Source of the DNA: Thunnus maccoyii
Taxonomy: Eukaryota > Chordata > Actinopteri > Scombriformes > Scombridae
Assembly (NCBI RefSeq): GCF_910596095.1
Contig: NC_056552.1
Location: forward strand, 11,079,111 to 11,143,110
Direction: 5' to 3'
Length of the DNA stretch: 64,000 nt
Part shown: positions 1 to 12,838 of the stretch, piece by piece
Layout of the letters: every line of letters starts with the position of its first letter
Position numbering within the stretch: position 1 is the first letter of the stretch
Position numbers and translations under genes: made by a program
Notes under the pieces: generated by a model
What the model was told of the DNA's origin: nothing
Database searches by the model: none
What the model saw: the letters and a program-made list of their open reading frames with translations, nothing else

Positions 1-1965
1 AAGCTCCTTAAGCTCAGATTTAAAGTGAGCACAGAGAAACTTTCCCCTTTCAACAGATGAATGTGAAAACAGTCCTCTAGTGTCAAACTCTGCACATACA
101 TCATCCTGCACAGTGAAGCTCAAAGTGAAGGAACAAGAAGAAAAACACATTTTGGAAGTGAGGGAGACTTTAAATATTAGCTAAATGTGGTGGAAAGTAA
201 CATTAATTCACTTATGTACAATTTTGGGGTAGTTATTTAACTATTTTCATTTTATATCACTTTACACTTGTACCTGACTACACATTGGATTACTTTTAAA
301 TCCACTGTATTTATCTTACAGCTGACTAGTTACATTGCAGATTAGACTAACCACACAAAACATATGTTCATTAATAAATTATGATGCATTGTTATAGTTA
401 ACTTCTGGATATACTTAAAATGAGCTACAGCTCAACCAGCTTACAACATTATAAATTCTTATGTTAATCCATCGGTAATAAGGATCCAATAATATAATGA
501 CATTGCACTAATGAATGTTAGAAAAGCCTCCCTGATAAGAGGCTTTTGTCTGTGTCCTCCATGTGTATGCCTGGCTGAGCGGTGCATCACCCAAACCCTC
601 CTGAACAATCTGAGGCCCCTGTCTTTTCACATTAGCCGTGGTGATGTCGAGGAAACCCAGCACTGAGCCTGAGCTCGCCATCAGCAATTTATAATCAGCG
701 TCCTGTTAATACAGGCACTGGACTATGGAGTACAACCTTATTTTCATTATGGATCCAGGAGGGTTTTGGCAGCATGACAACATGCTCAAGGCTGCAAATA
801 GGAAACTGTTTTACAGATATAAAATCAAAGGATTTTAGTGTGACATGGTGTTAGTGTTTTACAGTAGGTGCTGACAAATTGCTTTTAGCCTCCTTGTTAA
901 TATTTGGATCATAAAGCACTGGGCTGTGATTATTATCTTCAAGCTGGACAGTTTTTCTGCAGATATTTGCTGTCCAGATTCTGTGGGACTGTGTCAGATT
1001 TATAGCACAATTATGTAAAACTGTTGAACCTTACAGAAAAGAGATGTATTTTTAGGCTAATAACAGTAGAAAAAAAATGCAACAGAGCTTTATCCTATTG
1101 TGATTTGTCGCCACATCACAAAATAGAAGACGTTGTTTTTACTTTCACCCTTGAAGGCGTCAATCCAGGTCATATGGCAACCTAAATATGAGGCTATCTT
1201 TCTTTCATCTCTTTATTTCACAGATGAGTTCACAGTGTCATTATCAGCTGGTCTTTGAAGCCTTTGCTACATCAAACAGCAAAAGCAAACGCAATTTGCA
1301 ACGTATTGATCTTCTTATTAGCAATTCTCCAGCAAAGTACCAAATGTCACATTCGCTGTGAGGCTGCAGAGCTTTGGTATTGAGTAACGTCTAGATAAAC
1401 GTACAGCTGAGGATTATATTTTGTCTTCCATGGCACAAGCTTTTTATTATATTGACATGCAAAAAAAAAAATCATTTCTAATTCATTTCACTTGAACTTC
1501 CTCCTTCACACTAGAGGAGAAAGACAGGGCCCTCAGATTGTTTGAATTTTTCTTCTTGACTGTTAAATCAGTTTGTCACTCAGATACATCAGCTTTCAGT
1601 AATTTGAGGGGGAAAGCAATCTTGTTTTCTAATAGATCTGTTGTGTCTATTACTGATTGACCTAGTGTGATCAGTGAAAATATCTGAGGGTTGGAATTCC
1701 CCCTTGAAGGCCAAATTATTTGGGTGGCCCCGTAAATACAATCAGTATTTGTCAATATTAACTGAACTAAAAACCACTGAAGTATAACTGAAACCTGCTT
1801 CATAGAGAATAAATTGTGTATTGCTCCACCAAAAATCATGTTATTTATTTTAGTCTTAATCAGTTGAATGTGAAATATACAAAGATTGATTATGCTAAGT
1901 CTCTCCTTTTGCTACAGAAGTCGGTAGTGATGGTTCACTAATGCAGACTTAGAGAGATCATTCAA
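1..1965. other. Gene-free AT-rich intergenic DNA
   Basis: No credible coding exon was seen. The only open frame (about 87 codons, minus strand, 1576-1839) has no recognisable domain and no flanking splice sites. Apart from the repeat copy at 37-168 the stretch looks single-copy and AT-rich. Confidence 0.6.
37..168 (+). repeat. Dispersed repeat, copy 1 (partner at 7364-7498)
   Basis: This stretch of about 130 bp recurs in the same orientation 7.3 kb further on. The match runs from AAACTTTCCCC through CAGATGAATGTGAAAACAG and the TGCACATACATCAT block to the GTGAAGCTCAAA block. There are only scattered substitutions in the first 80 bp, then small indels. The family is not recognised and no terminal repeats are visible. 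Confidence 0.7.
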
Positions 1966-2523
1966 CATAGGGGGAAATACATTTATTCACTTTCTTGCTG
2001 ATAGTTAGATGAGAAGATCAATTACTCTCATCTGTGTGCTAAATATGGAGCTGGAGCCAGGAGGCAATTAGCTTAGCTTAGCATAAAGACAGCTTGCCTG
2101 TCGAAAGATCAAAAGTCAGCCTACAAACACTTTTAGAGGGAAATATGTTCAACTATTTCATGAGGAACACCATCAACCTCCTTGTACTTCTGTGTGTCTC
2201 TGCTTGTCTGGTATTACTGTGTCGATAAGTCTGAGAAGCCACTGTGCCAGACTGTTATTAGCAAATAAATAGTTAACTACAGTATGTTTTTCTATTGTGT
2301 ATGGATTAAGTAAACAGGAAATAGTGTTTTAAATAGTTTTAAACATGTTGGCAGGTGTGTTTTTGAACTTTCAGGCTAGCTGTTTCACCCCTGCTTCTAG
2401 TCTTTATGCTAAAATAAGCTAATTGCTGCTTGGTTCTTGCTCTGTGTTTCTGATATAAGAGTGGTATCAATTGTCTCATCTAACTCTCTTAAAGAAGGTG
2501 ATTAAGTGTATTTCCCAAAATGT
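1966..2523. mobile_element. Foldback/MITE-like element with about 60-bp terminal inverted repeats
   Basis: The left end (from ACATAGGGGGAAATACAT) and the reverse complement of the right end (ACATTTTGGGAAATACAC) align over roughly 60 bp, both including GTTAGATGAGA. The interior contains the GCTTAGCTTAGCATAAAGAC block that is widespread in bony-fish genomes. It has no coding capacity, so it would be non-autonomous. No clear target-site duplication was found, so the ends are approximate. Confidence 0.65.
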
Positions 2524-2545
2524 CAAACTATTTTTTTAAGTACCC

Positions 2546-2783
2546 CAGTATGATGGTTTCCAACCCACATTTCTGGACCCTCTCAAGGGGTCAAATCTGA
2601 ATTGTCGCAGGATAATTAGCATTAGATTAATTAGAGGGAAGCAGATAAAACATACTTTACAACATATTTTTATTTTCTTGTACTTTACTGGCTAATTTTA
2701 CTGCTTCAGGACTCTAATAAGGGGTCACAAGTTGCATTACTTCATTTTAAGGGGTCACAAGCCAAAAAGGTTGAGAACCACTG
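2546..2783 (-). mobile_element. Decayed hAT-type non-autonomous element
   Basis: The right end reads GGTTGAGAACCACTG, the inverted form of the CAGTGGTTCTCAACC terminus of many hAT/Charlie-type elements. The left end carries a degenerate ATGATGGTTTCCAACC. The interior holds two copies of AGGGGTCACAAG. It sits about 20 bp from the previous element. The family call is from termini only. Confidence 0.55.
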
Positions 2784-5700
2784 CTCGCTCAAGCGACAGA
2801 CATTTGACATAATTCCCAAGTAGCGACAGCTTTATTTTAACAGTCATGTATTGCCAAGCTTTGGTGCACATCACTGCAGAAACAGAGACAGTTTTTCTAA
2901 GTGCACATAAGAATGCCTGGAAAATACAGTGATAGGAGGCGAGTGTATCGCTGTACAATATGTCACTGAGAGGATTCATCAAAGTGCAGCAGCAGGAATA
3001 AAAGCCATCTGCACTGAGAAGCCAAAGGCCTCTTCTTGCCTCTCTGAGATGAAAATATGATGGGATGGAGTTTCTTGTTCTAGATTATTTCTGGATGCTC
3101 CGCCCCCACCTGCATGTAAAAATGGCCCATGTGGACACCTTCAGTTGAACAGCCACCCATCCTTGATAATCATCTGTGCACAACAATCTGCTGTGTTTCT
3201 GTGTTTTATTCCCACCTTCTCATCCCCTGCTATGTGTTTAAAACTCAATTTTCTCATTCACTGATCTAATTCACTGCGAGGATTAATTTGTTCCCTTAAT
3301 TTGATTTTACAGTAATTTAATAAATCCCCCCAAAAAAATCTCATCAGTGTTCAATTCACCTTCGAGAGAGACCTCAACAAGAAACGCTAATGCGTAATTA
3401 TTCTTTTATTTCCGGCTTAACGTAGCCAGCATGAATAGAATGCAACAAGGGGATGACAGCAGATTTTGGCTTCATAAAATTAATTTCATATCAGCATGGT
3501 TACATGAATATGAGTGTAATTTGTTTTTTTTTTTCTCCTGTTTGCATGAAGGCGGCCTATCTAGCTTGCTGGAGACTGCAATTAACCTCTGATGCCCCCC
3601 CCCCCCCCCCCCCCCCCCCAGCAGGCAGCTCTCACATAGTGATGTAACAGTTAAATAATCAACTGTTTCTTATATTCTTAGTGACACACAAGACTCTCCA
3701 GATGGAAACTTAAACATACATACTGGGGTTTTACCACCAAACGATACAACTGGTTTGCAGCTTTGCAATCACTGTTGGCCGGATTGAAACGCACAATGTG
3801 ACTCTCTTGTTTGTTCAGGTGGTTAGCTTATAAAAGACATTATATTCAGAGTTCATTGTCATGATGATACAAGCTCAGTCATTAAATCATGCACTCCTGC
3901 CATCTAGTGAAACTCTGCAGTATTACAAACAGACTCAAAGCATCTTCCACAGAGGAGCTGTGAGCCACAACTGCAGCAAAATTTAATCAGTGGTACCTCC
4001 TTGTGGCAAAGGTAGATCAGTGCTGTTTTTATCTACCTTGTCATTTTTCTGCAATTACAGTCCGCATCTGTTGAATGGCATTTGTGTTTTGCTTGTTCTG
4101 CTTTTCATAGTCATATGAATTATTTGACAGCTTTGAAAATAAACAAGAATTGGCCCACGGTTTAGGATTTCAGCCAAGAGACTGTTTGACAAAGTGAAAA
4201 ATTAAGTTTTTTTTACTTATTCTTATTTATTAATTATAAATAAGAATATTTATTAATTCTAATTTATCTAATTTTGTATTCCTATTATTTTTATTCTAAA
4301 GGACATAATAAGGTGCAGCATCAGTTTCTCTCCAAACATTTGCACTTTGCACAAAGACACTGATTCCTGAATTAAAGATCTGCTTGTGCTAAAAAGATGA
4401 TGGGGTTTTTTGTGTGTTTTTTTAAGAACCATATTCCTAATTTTAGGGACAAATTGCAGGTAAAGGTAAGCACAATGTTGGAATCTATTAAAATGTCAGA
4501 ATGGTCAAAGTAAAGGGCCCAAGACAAAACTCTATTCAATCTCTGCTGCATTTTGGGAGCCATTGTCCTGCTCTCGCAGCTGGGATGGAGCCACTTCACT
4601 CCTTGTTGAGATTAATAGCAGGCACACACAGGGTCCAATAATGTTGAAAAGCCACTGCCCAGCCTTTTCCCCAGTGCTACCCTGGGAGCCACAGCCACCA
4701 TAATGGCTCCACTCTCTGAATTAATGGCGCTCACCGGCCATACGAAAGAATGTGATTTTAATTATAGGTCTTGGCGATACCAGAGAGGAAAAGTGAAAGA
4801 GGGCAGCAGGGGGACCTTTTGTGCCTCCAGAGGCAGCGCGGCTGAGCTAATTCAAGCCTTCATTTGGATCCCACTTTAATTCAGTTGTTATAAAACCCTG
4901 TGGGCTTAATAACGATGATCAAACACAATTAATGTGTAAATTTCAATTCACAGAGAAATTTCAGCTGAAAGATTACTTTTTACCTAAAATAAGATTCTCA
5001 TCAAACTTAAGTTCTCAAAAAATGTAAATTTAGAAGAATATAATGGTATTCTATTTAAATTATTTCTATATACAGGTGAAATAGAGTTAAACCTCTTAAA
5101 TAAGAAAACATCTTGTCATTTTTGACACTTTTTTGACATGATTAATGTTGTTGTTCCCTGCATGTTACGACTTGTAGCTTCTATAAGTATTCATTTTTAT
5201 TATTATGAGCATGTTTTTTTTCTTTCAAGTAGAGAGACGAGCAGTTGTGAGTGTATAATTTAAGAAGTACAGAAATTTCCATAAACTGGAGGTTGTCACA
5301 TTTTTTTATATACCTTTTTAACACTTCTACTGCCTTGTAGTCATTTATCAGACCGGACTGACAGTAGACTGCTGCATGCTCAGGATGTACGTCTGCCAGT
5401 TCTGTAACAGTATCCGAGTGGAGATGAACGACTTGCGTCAGCACCTACAGTAGATGTCCATGATGTACTGTCAGCAGCCAGCAAAGGATTTCCTAAACTT
5501 CCAAGTAGAAGCCAAAAGATGCCAGCATACCAATAATACAGATAGATACCAATAGTAAAAGAACATCATTAAGTTTAGTTTCAAAGCACAAAGACAAAGT
5601 TTTTATAACTTTTTATAACTGCTCTTCAAATGACATTAGTGGTGTAAGTTATCCTGCAGTAATGATATATTATTATATATATTATATATATATTATGATT

Positions 5701-7363
5701 TTATATTGCACTTTTTCATTGACATCATACTGATTAGAGATTTGTGTCATTTAGAGATTAGATGAACCAGCTTGAATATTACTCATCTGTGCATTTGAAT
5801 ATAGCCTGATAAACAAACTATGTAAATGCTTTTCAGGATTTGAGGGTGTCTTTTGCATTATAAATATCTAGGGCATAATAATAAGGCTTTTACCATCATC
5901 AGATGTACAAAAGGTCCACAGACTGCTGTGTAAATAGGCCATTCAGTGCCTGTTGAGTCCTGCAGAGGGCAGGGGAGACAGCCAGTCCATTCAACATCCC
6001 TTTCACCTGAAACCCAAGAGGCACCTCTTAAAGAGAGTCACTTGCAATCAGAAAGCCTCCATTTAATTACAACACACAGGAAATTACCGAGTGAATGGGT
6101 CAGGCGCTGATAAGAGGCTGAGCCCCGGGGATGACAGCTCCTGAAACCCGAGGAACCCCAATCTCAAAGCTGACTTATCACAAAGGCCAAGTCTGGAAGC
6201 CTGACAATCTGATTGTACTGTCATCCAGATTCATAATTAATATATTTATCAAATTAATCACTGAAAAGAGCCCTGGTCTCATGAACAGTAGGCAGATTCA
6301 TTTGCTACTGGCTCAGCTTACCGCTAATAACAGTGTTGTCAGTGAAATAGGCCCAGAGTGGACCGATGCCCCAGACCTCATGACAGACAAATTGCTCATC
6401 TGTGTAGAGATGATATGGGGAATTTAGAGAGTGAAAGAAAGAAAAAATGTCATTGTTTGGTGACAACCACAATTGTACCCTTGTTTCAGACTGTGAGTAC
6501 CAAGTTGGAGGAACATGAAAGGGGGATTTTGTGTTTGGGGAGAGTTGAAAATACCTGTTGTTATACCTCTGGTTTTACAAATCACTCATCAAAGGGGCTG
6601 TCTCTGTCACTGCCACATGTTCAAGTGCAGAAGAACGTTCATAGTATTTCATCAGCAAAATGAAAATGATCTAGCATTATATAACCCCCAGAGAAAATAA
6701 ATATCTCCAACAAGGCTGCATAGTCTGCTCAATAACAAAAGAAACAGTAGGAATTGTGTAGTGTCGTAGTTTTTCTGAATGTGGATCTGTATAAAAAATA
6801 CACATATAGTGTGGGTTACATTGTGCCATTTGTTTTTCATTCATGTTAGCCTGAGAAAATAGTGAAAAAGTACAAAAGAGCCCTTAATAATGTTTAGAAA
6901 TTCACACTGAAAAGTAACCCTCCTTGGGCCCTGGCCTAAATTTCCAATAAATACAGAAAAAATGTGACCACAAGGTATTGTGCTAACAATGGACAAACAA
7001 ACAAACAAATAAACATAACCTTCTTGGCAAGTTAACCAGGTAAAAATTATTACTTCAAATTAACCTTGGATCATAAAACATCTTAATTTGAAGTTCAGAA
7101 CAGGAAAAGCCATGTTTACCAACTTGTGTGCTTAAAGATTACTGCAGACAAACTGTTTAAAAATACAAAAAAATCTGCAAGGAAAATGTATTTTCTCCTG
7201 TTTTTACCTCATTTAAGTCAAGAATTGAACCAGCACCAGACACAAGATATCTCACTGAGAGCTTCAAATTTCACATCACACTTATATAAGTTGCATACTC
7301 GACCACGATTGGTTTCCAAACTTGATGTCAAAGAAATCTCAAATTCTGATACATACACATGTT
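2784..7363. other. Gene-free intergenic DNA
   Basis: Open frames here are at most about 100 codons, lack recognisable domains and are not framed by convincing splice sites. There is a poly-C tract at 3595-3619, a short A/T palindrome at 4219-4247 (12-bp arms, 5-nt loop) and an AT-rich stretch near 5665-5700. The parts at about 4590-4900 and 6050-6420 are balanced in composition and repeat-free, so they are candidates for conserved non-coding DNA. Confidence 0.55.
3595..3619 (+). repeat. Poly-C tract, 25 C
   Basis: An uninterrupted run of 25 cytosines is followed by AGCAGGCAGC. The exact length in an assembly is unreliable. The G-rich strand could form a quadruplex. Confidence 0.9.
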
Positions 7364-7498
7364 AAACTTTCCCCCGTCAGCAGATGAATGTGAAAACAGT
7401 CTTCTAGTGTCAAATTCTGCACATACATCATTCTGCACAGTGAAGCTCAAACATCCAACTGAAGTAATAGGAGAAACACATTTTTGAGTGGAGGGTGG
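7364..7498 (+). repeat. Dispersed repeat, copy 2 (partner at 37-168)
   Basis: Second copy of the unit at 37-168, same orientation. The blocks CAGATGAATGTGAAAACAG, TGCACATACATCAT and CACAGTGAAGCTCAAA are shared. After the last block the copies differ by an insertion and substitutions, then realign around GAAACACATTTT. Confidence 0.7.
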
Positions 7499-10458
7499 CT
7501 TGATTTGTACAAACTCTAGCAGGAAGCATTTGCACAGTTCAAGTAGTTTTTGTTGTAGAGTCTTAAGGTACTGAAATGTCTGAACATTTGTTGAATGCTT
7601 CTTCTCCTCTGTGTCTTAAATTTTGGCTTTGCCTTGCAATTATGTTGTGTAATTTAGCTTCAAAATATCCAGAATAACACAGAGACAGCATTTCTTTCTC
7701 CTCTATGTAGAAAAAGAGAAATAAAAATTGTTTATGCAAAATATAGATAAAAAAGATTTCACAGTTCTGTCCATATTTGTTCCCTCTGCTGAAAAATTTA
7801 AACCAAAGCCTAAATGATCTCACCGTGTTGTCACCTGTGTTGTTGTTGAGAACAGAGTGGACCTCCACTTTGTCGCAGACATTGTCACCCCTTGTACTAC
7901 AGGAGCTAATTACAAATCGGACACATATGGTTCAATTTAGAGCGCTAATGAGAATCTTGAAAAGCTGCCGGGTGAGAGTGAAGGGGCCCCTTTTGTCTCC
8001 TGGATTCCCATCTGGGCCCCTGAATAGCATGAAATGGACCATAATCATTGGTCATCATCCCAGGTCATCAGAAACTGATTGTGAAGCTGTAATTATATGA
8101 TAAATGTCAGTATACTGACTCCAGAACTCCCAGAAGACGAGGATCACAGACGGACACACTTTTATTTCTTATTTATTTACTCTTTTTTATTTCCTTTGCA
8201 GCCTAAAATTGCGACATAGTGATCAAATACAATTCCCACGTTGTCTTTTGCTTTCAGAGCAAAAGTGGACGTCTTACGGTGTGCAGGCTTTGTAATCGTC
8301 TCAATGGTAGGTGCCTTTTATTGTCCTGTTTAATTGCAGCCTGTAGATAGCAACACTAAGCTTCTTAGTTCATTATTTAGCTGTTGTAAAAAAAAAACAA
8401 AAAAAAAAAAACTTTTTTTTATACTGACAGTCAAGTTTTTTCAAAAGAATAATTTTAAAACTGGCACAAACTGTTCTTACAGTATCTGTTGTTGGCAATC
8501 CTTGACATGTCACTATACAAGAATTTATCACTGAGAAAGAATATAATCCTCAATGGTTTGGTTAGTTGCACTCGACAGTCACTTTGGCCTCAATACAAGC
8601 ATCAGCGAGATGGAAGCAAATGCAAATCATCCCAGAGTGAAATGCAAAGTTGAGGATGAGCCAATAAAAATATTTTTTGGAACTGTATCCAGGACAGCAT
8701 GAAAAATGATAAACTGATGTTTATTGTTCATGTGAACTCATTTCTTCTTCTGTTTAAATGAACAAGAAGCAAAAGCAGCTTCTTTATAGTCGCTTCCTGA
8801 TAACAATGCATGCTCGACTAATCTTCTCTTGTTTACTTTGTAATAATGTTGATTTAACATGTTGTCCTCAGTACTCATAGTTGGTGTTTATGCTGTCTAT
8901 CAGCAGCTAGTTGAGGTCCTTTTCCATAGTGAGAGCCCGGCTGGTTCAGCTCTGTAGGCTGAATGGCACAACTCTTCACTGCCAATGACTGCACCGAGCA
9001 GGTAGCAGAGGCTTTTCAGCAGGGCCAGCCTGCATCAATCAACTTAGTTAGAGGGCTCTCTCTGTAATTGCCAACTATTACAATATGTGGCACGAGGGGT
9101 TCAACACTATTTTCAAACACGATGAAATGGCAGCAAGGCCTCCTCTCACATCCAGTGATAATTGAACAATTAAACTTTAGCATACAAATTACCTCTTCAT
9201 ATTGCATAGCTAATTACTGATGCTGGCCAGTCACAAAGACAGCTCTCCGAGGTCGATACCAAAACTGTTTTTCATGCTTTCTTGGTTCCATTTTTGAGCC
9301 CAGGTTTATAATATCAGGGGGATTATTATGTAGTTGTCTGTTTTGTCAGTAATTTAGCATGCAGCACTTTAGCAAAAAACAACCTCAAAAGGGTCATTTC
9401 ACCTCATTTATACAGTCTTATTTTTGAAAACATTTTTTTAGCAGCACCCAGGCTTTTTCAGGTGAAATAGCCCCTAATTATACAGGTGATTGAGACCCAG
9501 GAACATTTTCAGACCATTTACTTCAGGTCATCCAGCTGCAACCCCTATTAAACATCTTGATTAGACAAGATTTAAATCACCCACATTTGATTGGGGCAGT
9601 TAAGCTCTTTATACTCTTCACTGTAAAATGCTAATTCTCTCCGAAACGAATGAACAAGAATCCTCGCAGAGCATATGGAGAATCTCTCGTATTAATAATT
9701 CAAAGGAAATGAGCAAAAATTAGTGAGCAGAGCATCAGCGATGCTGTGTAGCCATTACTTCTGCAAATGAGGTAGTTGATTTGAAAGATTGAAAATGGAA
9801 ATATCGTCAGTGTGAAAAATTACGATTTTTTTTTTTTTTTTTACATAACTAGAAACTGAAAATCATCTGCTTGTGTGTGACTGTTCTAACAAATTTCCCT
9901 GAAATTCATACCACTATCAATCTCCAGATCATACTAATTTCTTTATACTATGGTCACTAAGCCCTCTATACAATACTCCCTAGGTATGAATTCTAATTAC
10001 ACTTTAGAGGGGACCTGAAAACCCTCAGCAGCTCCTCACACACACAGTGGAGCTCTTCAGGTGCATTAGGTGAAAATGACATTATCACTCACAATGGTAG
10101 ACGCAAAGCTTCAGGAACCACTTGAAGCATGCAGTGGACCTGAAGAGGGTCGTATTTCAGCCATGACAAAAGGCTGAAGACAGCAATATAGGTCTTGCAG
10201 CAGCAGTATGTAATGATACCAAAAGAACAATTGCTAATTCCTCTGCAAAATACTTATTTTTAGTAGTCGGTGAGTCCTAATGCCTAAAAGAACATAAAAT
10301 GCAGAGACTGTAAAGTTTGTGCAACACAAACATGCACGCATGACAATGTTTGACACTATAAAATCTTCCACGTTGGACAGCCAGAGATGAGACAGATTAC
10401 AAATTTGATATTAACTCCAACACAAAAAGGCCAAACTGGGAGCATGAAGCGCATTTAA

Positions 10459-10506
10459 TATATAAACACGGCTGCTCAAACACATTTGAGCAGCCGTGTT
10501 TATATA
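10459..10506. repeat. Perfect 22-bp inverted repeat with 4-nt loop
   Basis: The left arm 10459-10480 (begins TATATAAACACGGCTG) and the right arm 10485-10506 (ends CAGCCGTGTTTATATA) are exact reverse complements separated by CACA. Pairing stops at the next base on each side. The whole unit is 48 nt. It is too tight a loop for a usual microRNA precursor and has no flanking stem. Confidence 0.9.
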
Positions 10507-11768
10507 CTCATTTGCAAGTTCCAACACAAGATGATTATATGTGTTGATACGTCAAGGCAAGAGATGGAAATGATTGGAAATGTATCATGAGGTGGTGATT
10601 GTAGACAATATTAAACTGCACAAAGGAGCTTTTGTTCTTGAATTCCTGCAGCAGTTCAGCCAGTATTGCCTCTGCTTTAATTTAATATCTATTTATTTTA
10701 CTCCATTGTTTGGGTTTTATTGAGGTTGCGCCTGCTTTATCGCCCCGATCTAAACCAGAAGTGAAGGTCAGGAGAGGCAGAGTGCCTCTGTTTATTGGCT
10801 TCCATTGAGCACATATGAGCTGATTTGGCTATCTGCTCTTGATATTAAGCTCTTTCATAGTATTTTGTGCTATACGGATATTGTTTATCACCGCATTGAG
10901 ACATTCTCTGTGTATTTACTGTTGAATTAAATATTCTTCATCACTTTTGTAATATCCTCTCTGTAGGCTCATGCAGGATGTGAGAATCCTGTTAGATGTG
11001 CTGACAAATCCTTATGTAGACTATCGAGTTCAGAAAAAAAAACACAATATATGTTTCATCAGTGTGTTCCCATATGCTATGTGAAATGTAAAATCGTATT
11101 ATTTTCATCTGTAGGGTAGACTTCTCTACATTTTTATGATAAAAGTCTGCTCTTTGCACTCTAAAAGGTCACCGCTATAGCATACAATTACTTGTTTATC
11201 TTGGAATTAATTGGCTTATACATATGATATAACAATAAGTCAGTGTTTTGCAAACCATAGTTGAATTATTTAATCCTATCTTTCTCTTTTAAGGCCAGAT
11301 TGGAAAAAATATAGCTGAACTAAGAATATATAACTCACATTGTGTTTCCCAATGACTCCCATTCTTTTAAAGATTTCAATAATCTCAATAAGATTTTGTG
11401 AAATATCATGAATTTCCAAATAGAAATCCCAAGCCAATCATTATTGACATGGGTAATTAGGGTGTAGGGTTATTAATCAGCATAATTGATCCAACAAGTA
11501 ACAAACATAACACAGAAGCAAATCACAAGACATGAACATGCAACAAGGCACCTTTGCAACACCAACAACATTAGATTTGAATGTGTTAATGTCTCATGTT
11601 TTATGTCAACCTCCCATATGTACTGATTTGTTGAATGCACCTTTTAATGTTATGCCAATTTTCTGTTGGTAACAGACTTTTTTTTTTAAATCTATAACTC
11701 TGAACAGGGTGATTTTTTTCCTGATATTTTTCTTGGACCACCATTAAAAGTTAGCACAAGTGGGAAGT

Positions 11769-12530
11769 AAGTAATTAGCTTACATTTACTCAAGTGTAAG
11801 TAGATACACTTTTGAGGCACTGGTGCAGTGTAGTATGAATTCCCCTTTGGGAGGCTTTCTGTGTTTTTCCTCATAATCTAGTTTTACTCAATTACTCTGA
11901 CACTTACTACTTTTCAGCCTGAGATTGAACATCTAACATGCCATAAACAAACAAAAATGGCTGTTGTTGTTGTTTTGCCAATTGTCAACCTTTTTTGAAT
12001 TCTGACAAAAAAATTTGAGACTCCTTTCTTTGTGTGGATGCATGCACTCAACTAATGTGAAAGCATGAAAATCCCCCAAACTGGAGACACAAGCTGATTG
12101 TCCAAGTTCATACTTGAATGTGGAAACAGTGGTTGAGAAAATCTTGCCACAAGGCCCATTTAGTAGCTTTTCCTCTTATCACATTATCTTCATCATCCAA
12201 GTTAGCCCAGTTAGCTGTCATGGAAATGTAGAATAGTGCTCAGAAATTTGAACATTCAATGACACCTGAGGAAACCCCTCCTTCATCTGCTGATGATCAA
12301 GTGAAATGAAAGCTCCAGAACAGAGCAGCTACTAAAATGACCTTGTGGTGAGATTGTTTTCTCAGCTGGAGATACAAGGTTTTCATTTGACAGAAAGACT
12401 AAACTCTCATCTTCAACACAGTGAGTATTTTTGATACTCGAGTACATTTTACAGCAAATACTTGTTTATATTTACTTTAATACAAATTTTAGCACGTGAC
12501 TGTTACTCGTAATGGCTTATTTTGGTGTTA
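11769..12530. repeat. Degenerate dispersed repeat fragments
   Basis: The edges resemble a bony-fish repeat characterised by CATTTACTCAAGT and ACTTTTGAGGCACT on the left and by TACTCGAGTACATTTTA and GTTACTCGTAATGG on the right. The middle part is not assigned. Boundaries are uncertain. Confidence 0.35.
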
Positions 12531-12536
12531 GACCTT

Positions 12537-12838
12537 ATATTGTGATGACGTCACAGATTTTTAAATTGCTTTTTTCTTAGCTTGAGGAAAGTTTAACAAA
12601 TATAAAACCTCCATGGATCAACAATTCATAATTGAAAGAGTCATAACTGACCTTGTTTGCAGTTCGAGGTGTCCTGTCAACAGTTTTACAGATGTCTCTT
12701 TTACAATAGTAGTCTATGGGAAAAATGCTTTTTGGGCTGCAGGGGGATTTTTTACTGCAATACCACAAGTGGCCACTGGGAAAAATTGGCCTCAAGGCTG
12801 AGCAGCAAAGCCCTAAACAGCTCTTATAATACATCCAT
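12537..12838 (+). repeat. About 300-bp repeat unit, copy A
   Basis: It is highly similar to 13536-13835, exactly 1 kb downstream. Shared landmarks are TGATGACGTCACAGATTTTT, GTTTGCAGTTCGAGGTGTCC, TTTTTGGGCTGCAGGGGGAT and CAGCTCTTAT. It contains a perfect CRE palindrome TGACGTCA at 12546-12553. The two copies also share a homologous 62-codon open frame, which is treated as a property of the repeat, not as a gene. Confidence 0.8.

Larger units (their letters stand above)
7499..12536. other. Gene-free intergenic DNA
   Basis: No exon with coding character was found. The stretch holds a 17-T run at 9826-9842, a perfect hairpin at 10459-10506, and the tail of a repeat near 11.8-12.5 kb. About 7840-8100 and 9000-9230 are repeat-free and have the mixed TAAT-rich composition of many regulatory elements. 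That is only suggestive. Confidence 0.5.

Noticed and set aside
10459-10506. microRNA precursor interpretation of the hairpin
   Set aside because: The stem is only 22 bp, perfectly paired, with a 4-nt loop and no flanking stem. Known precursors are longer and imperfect.
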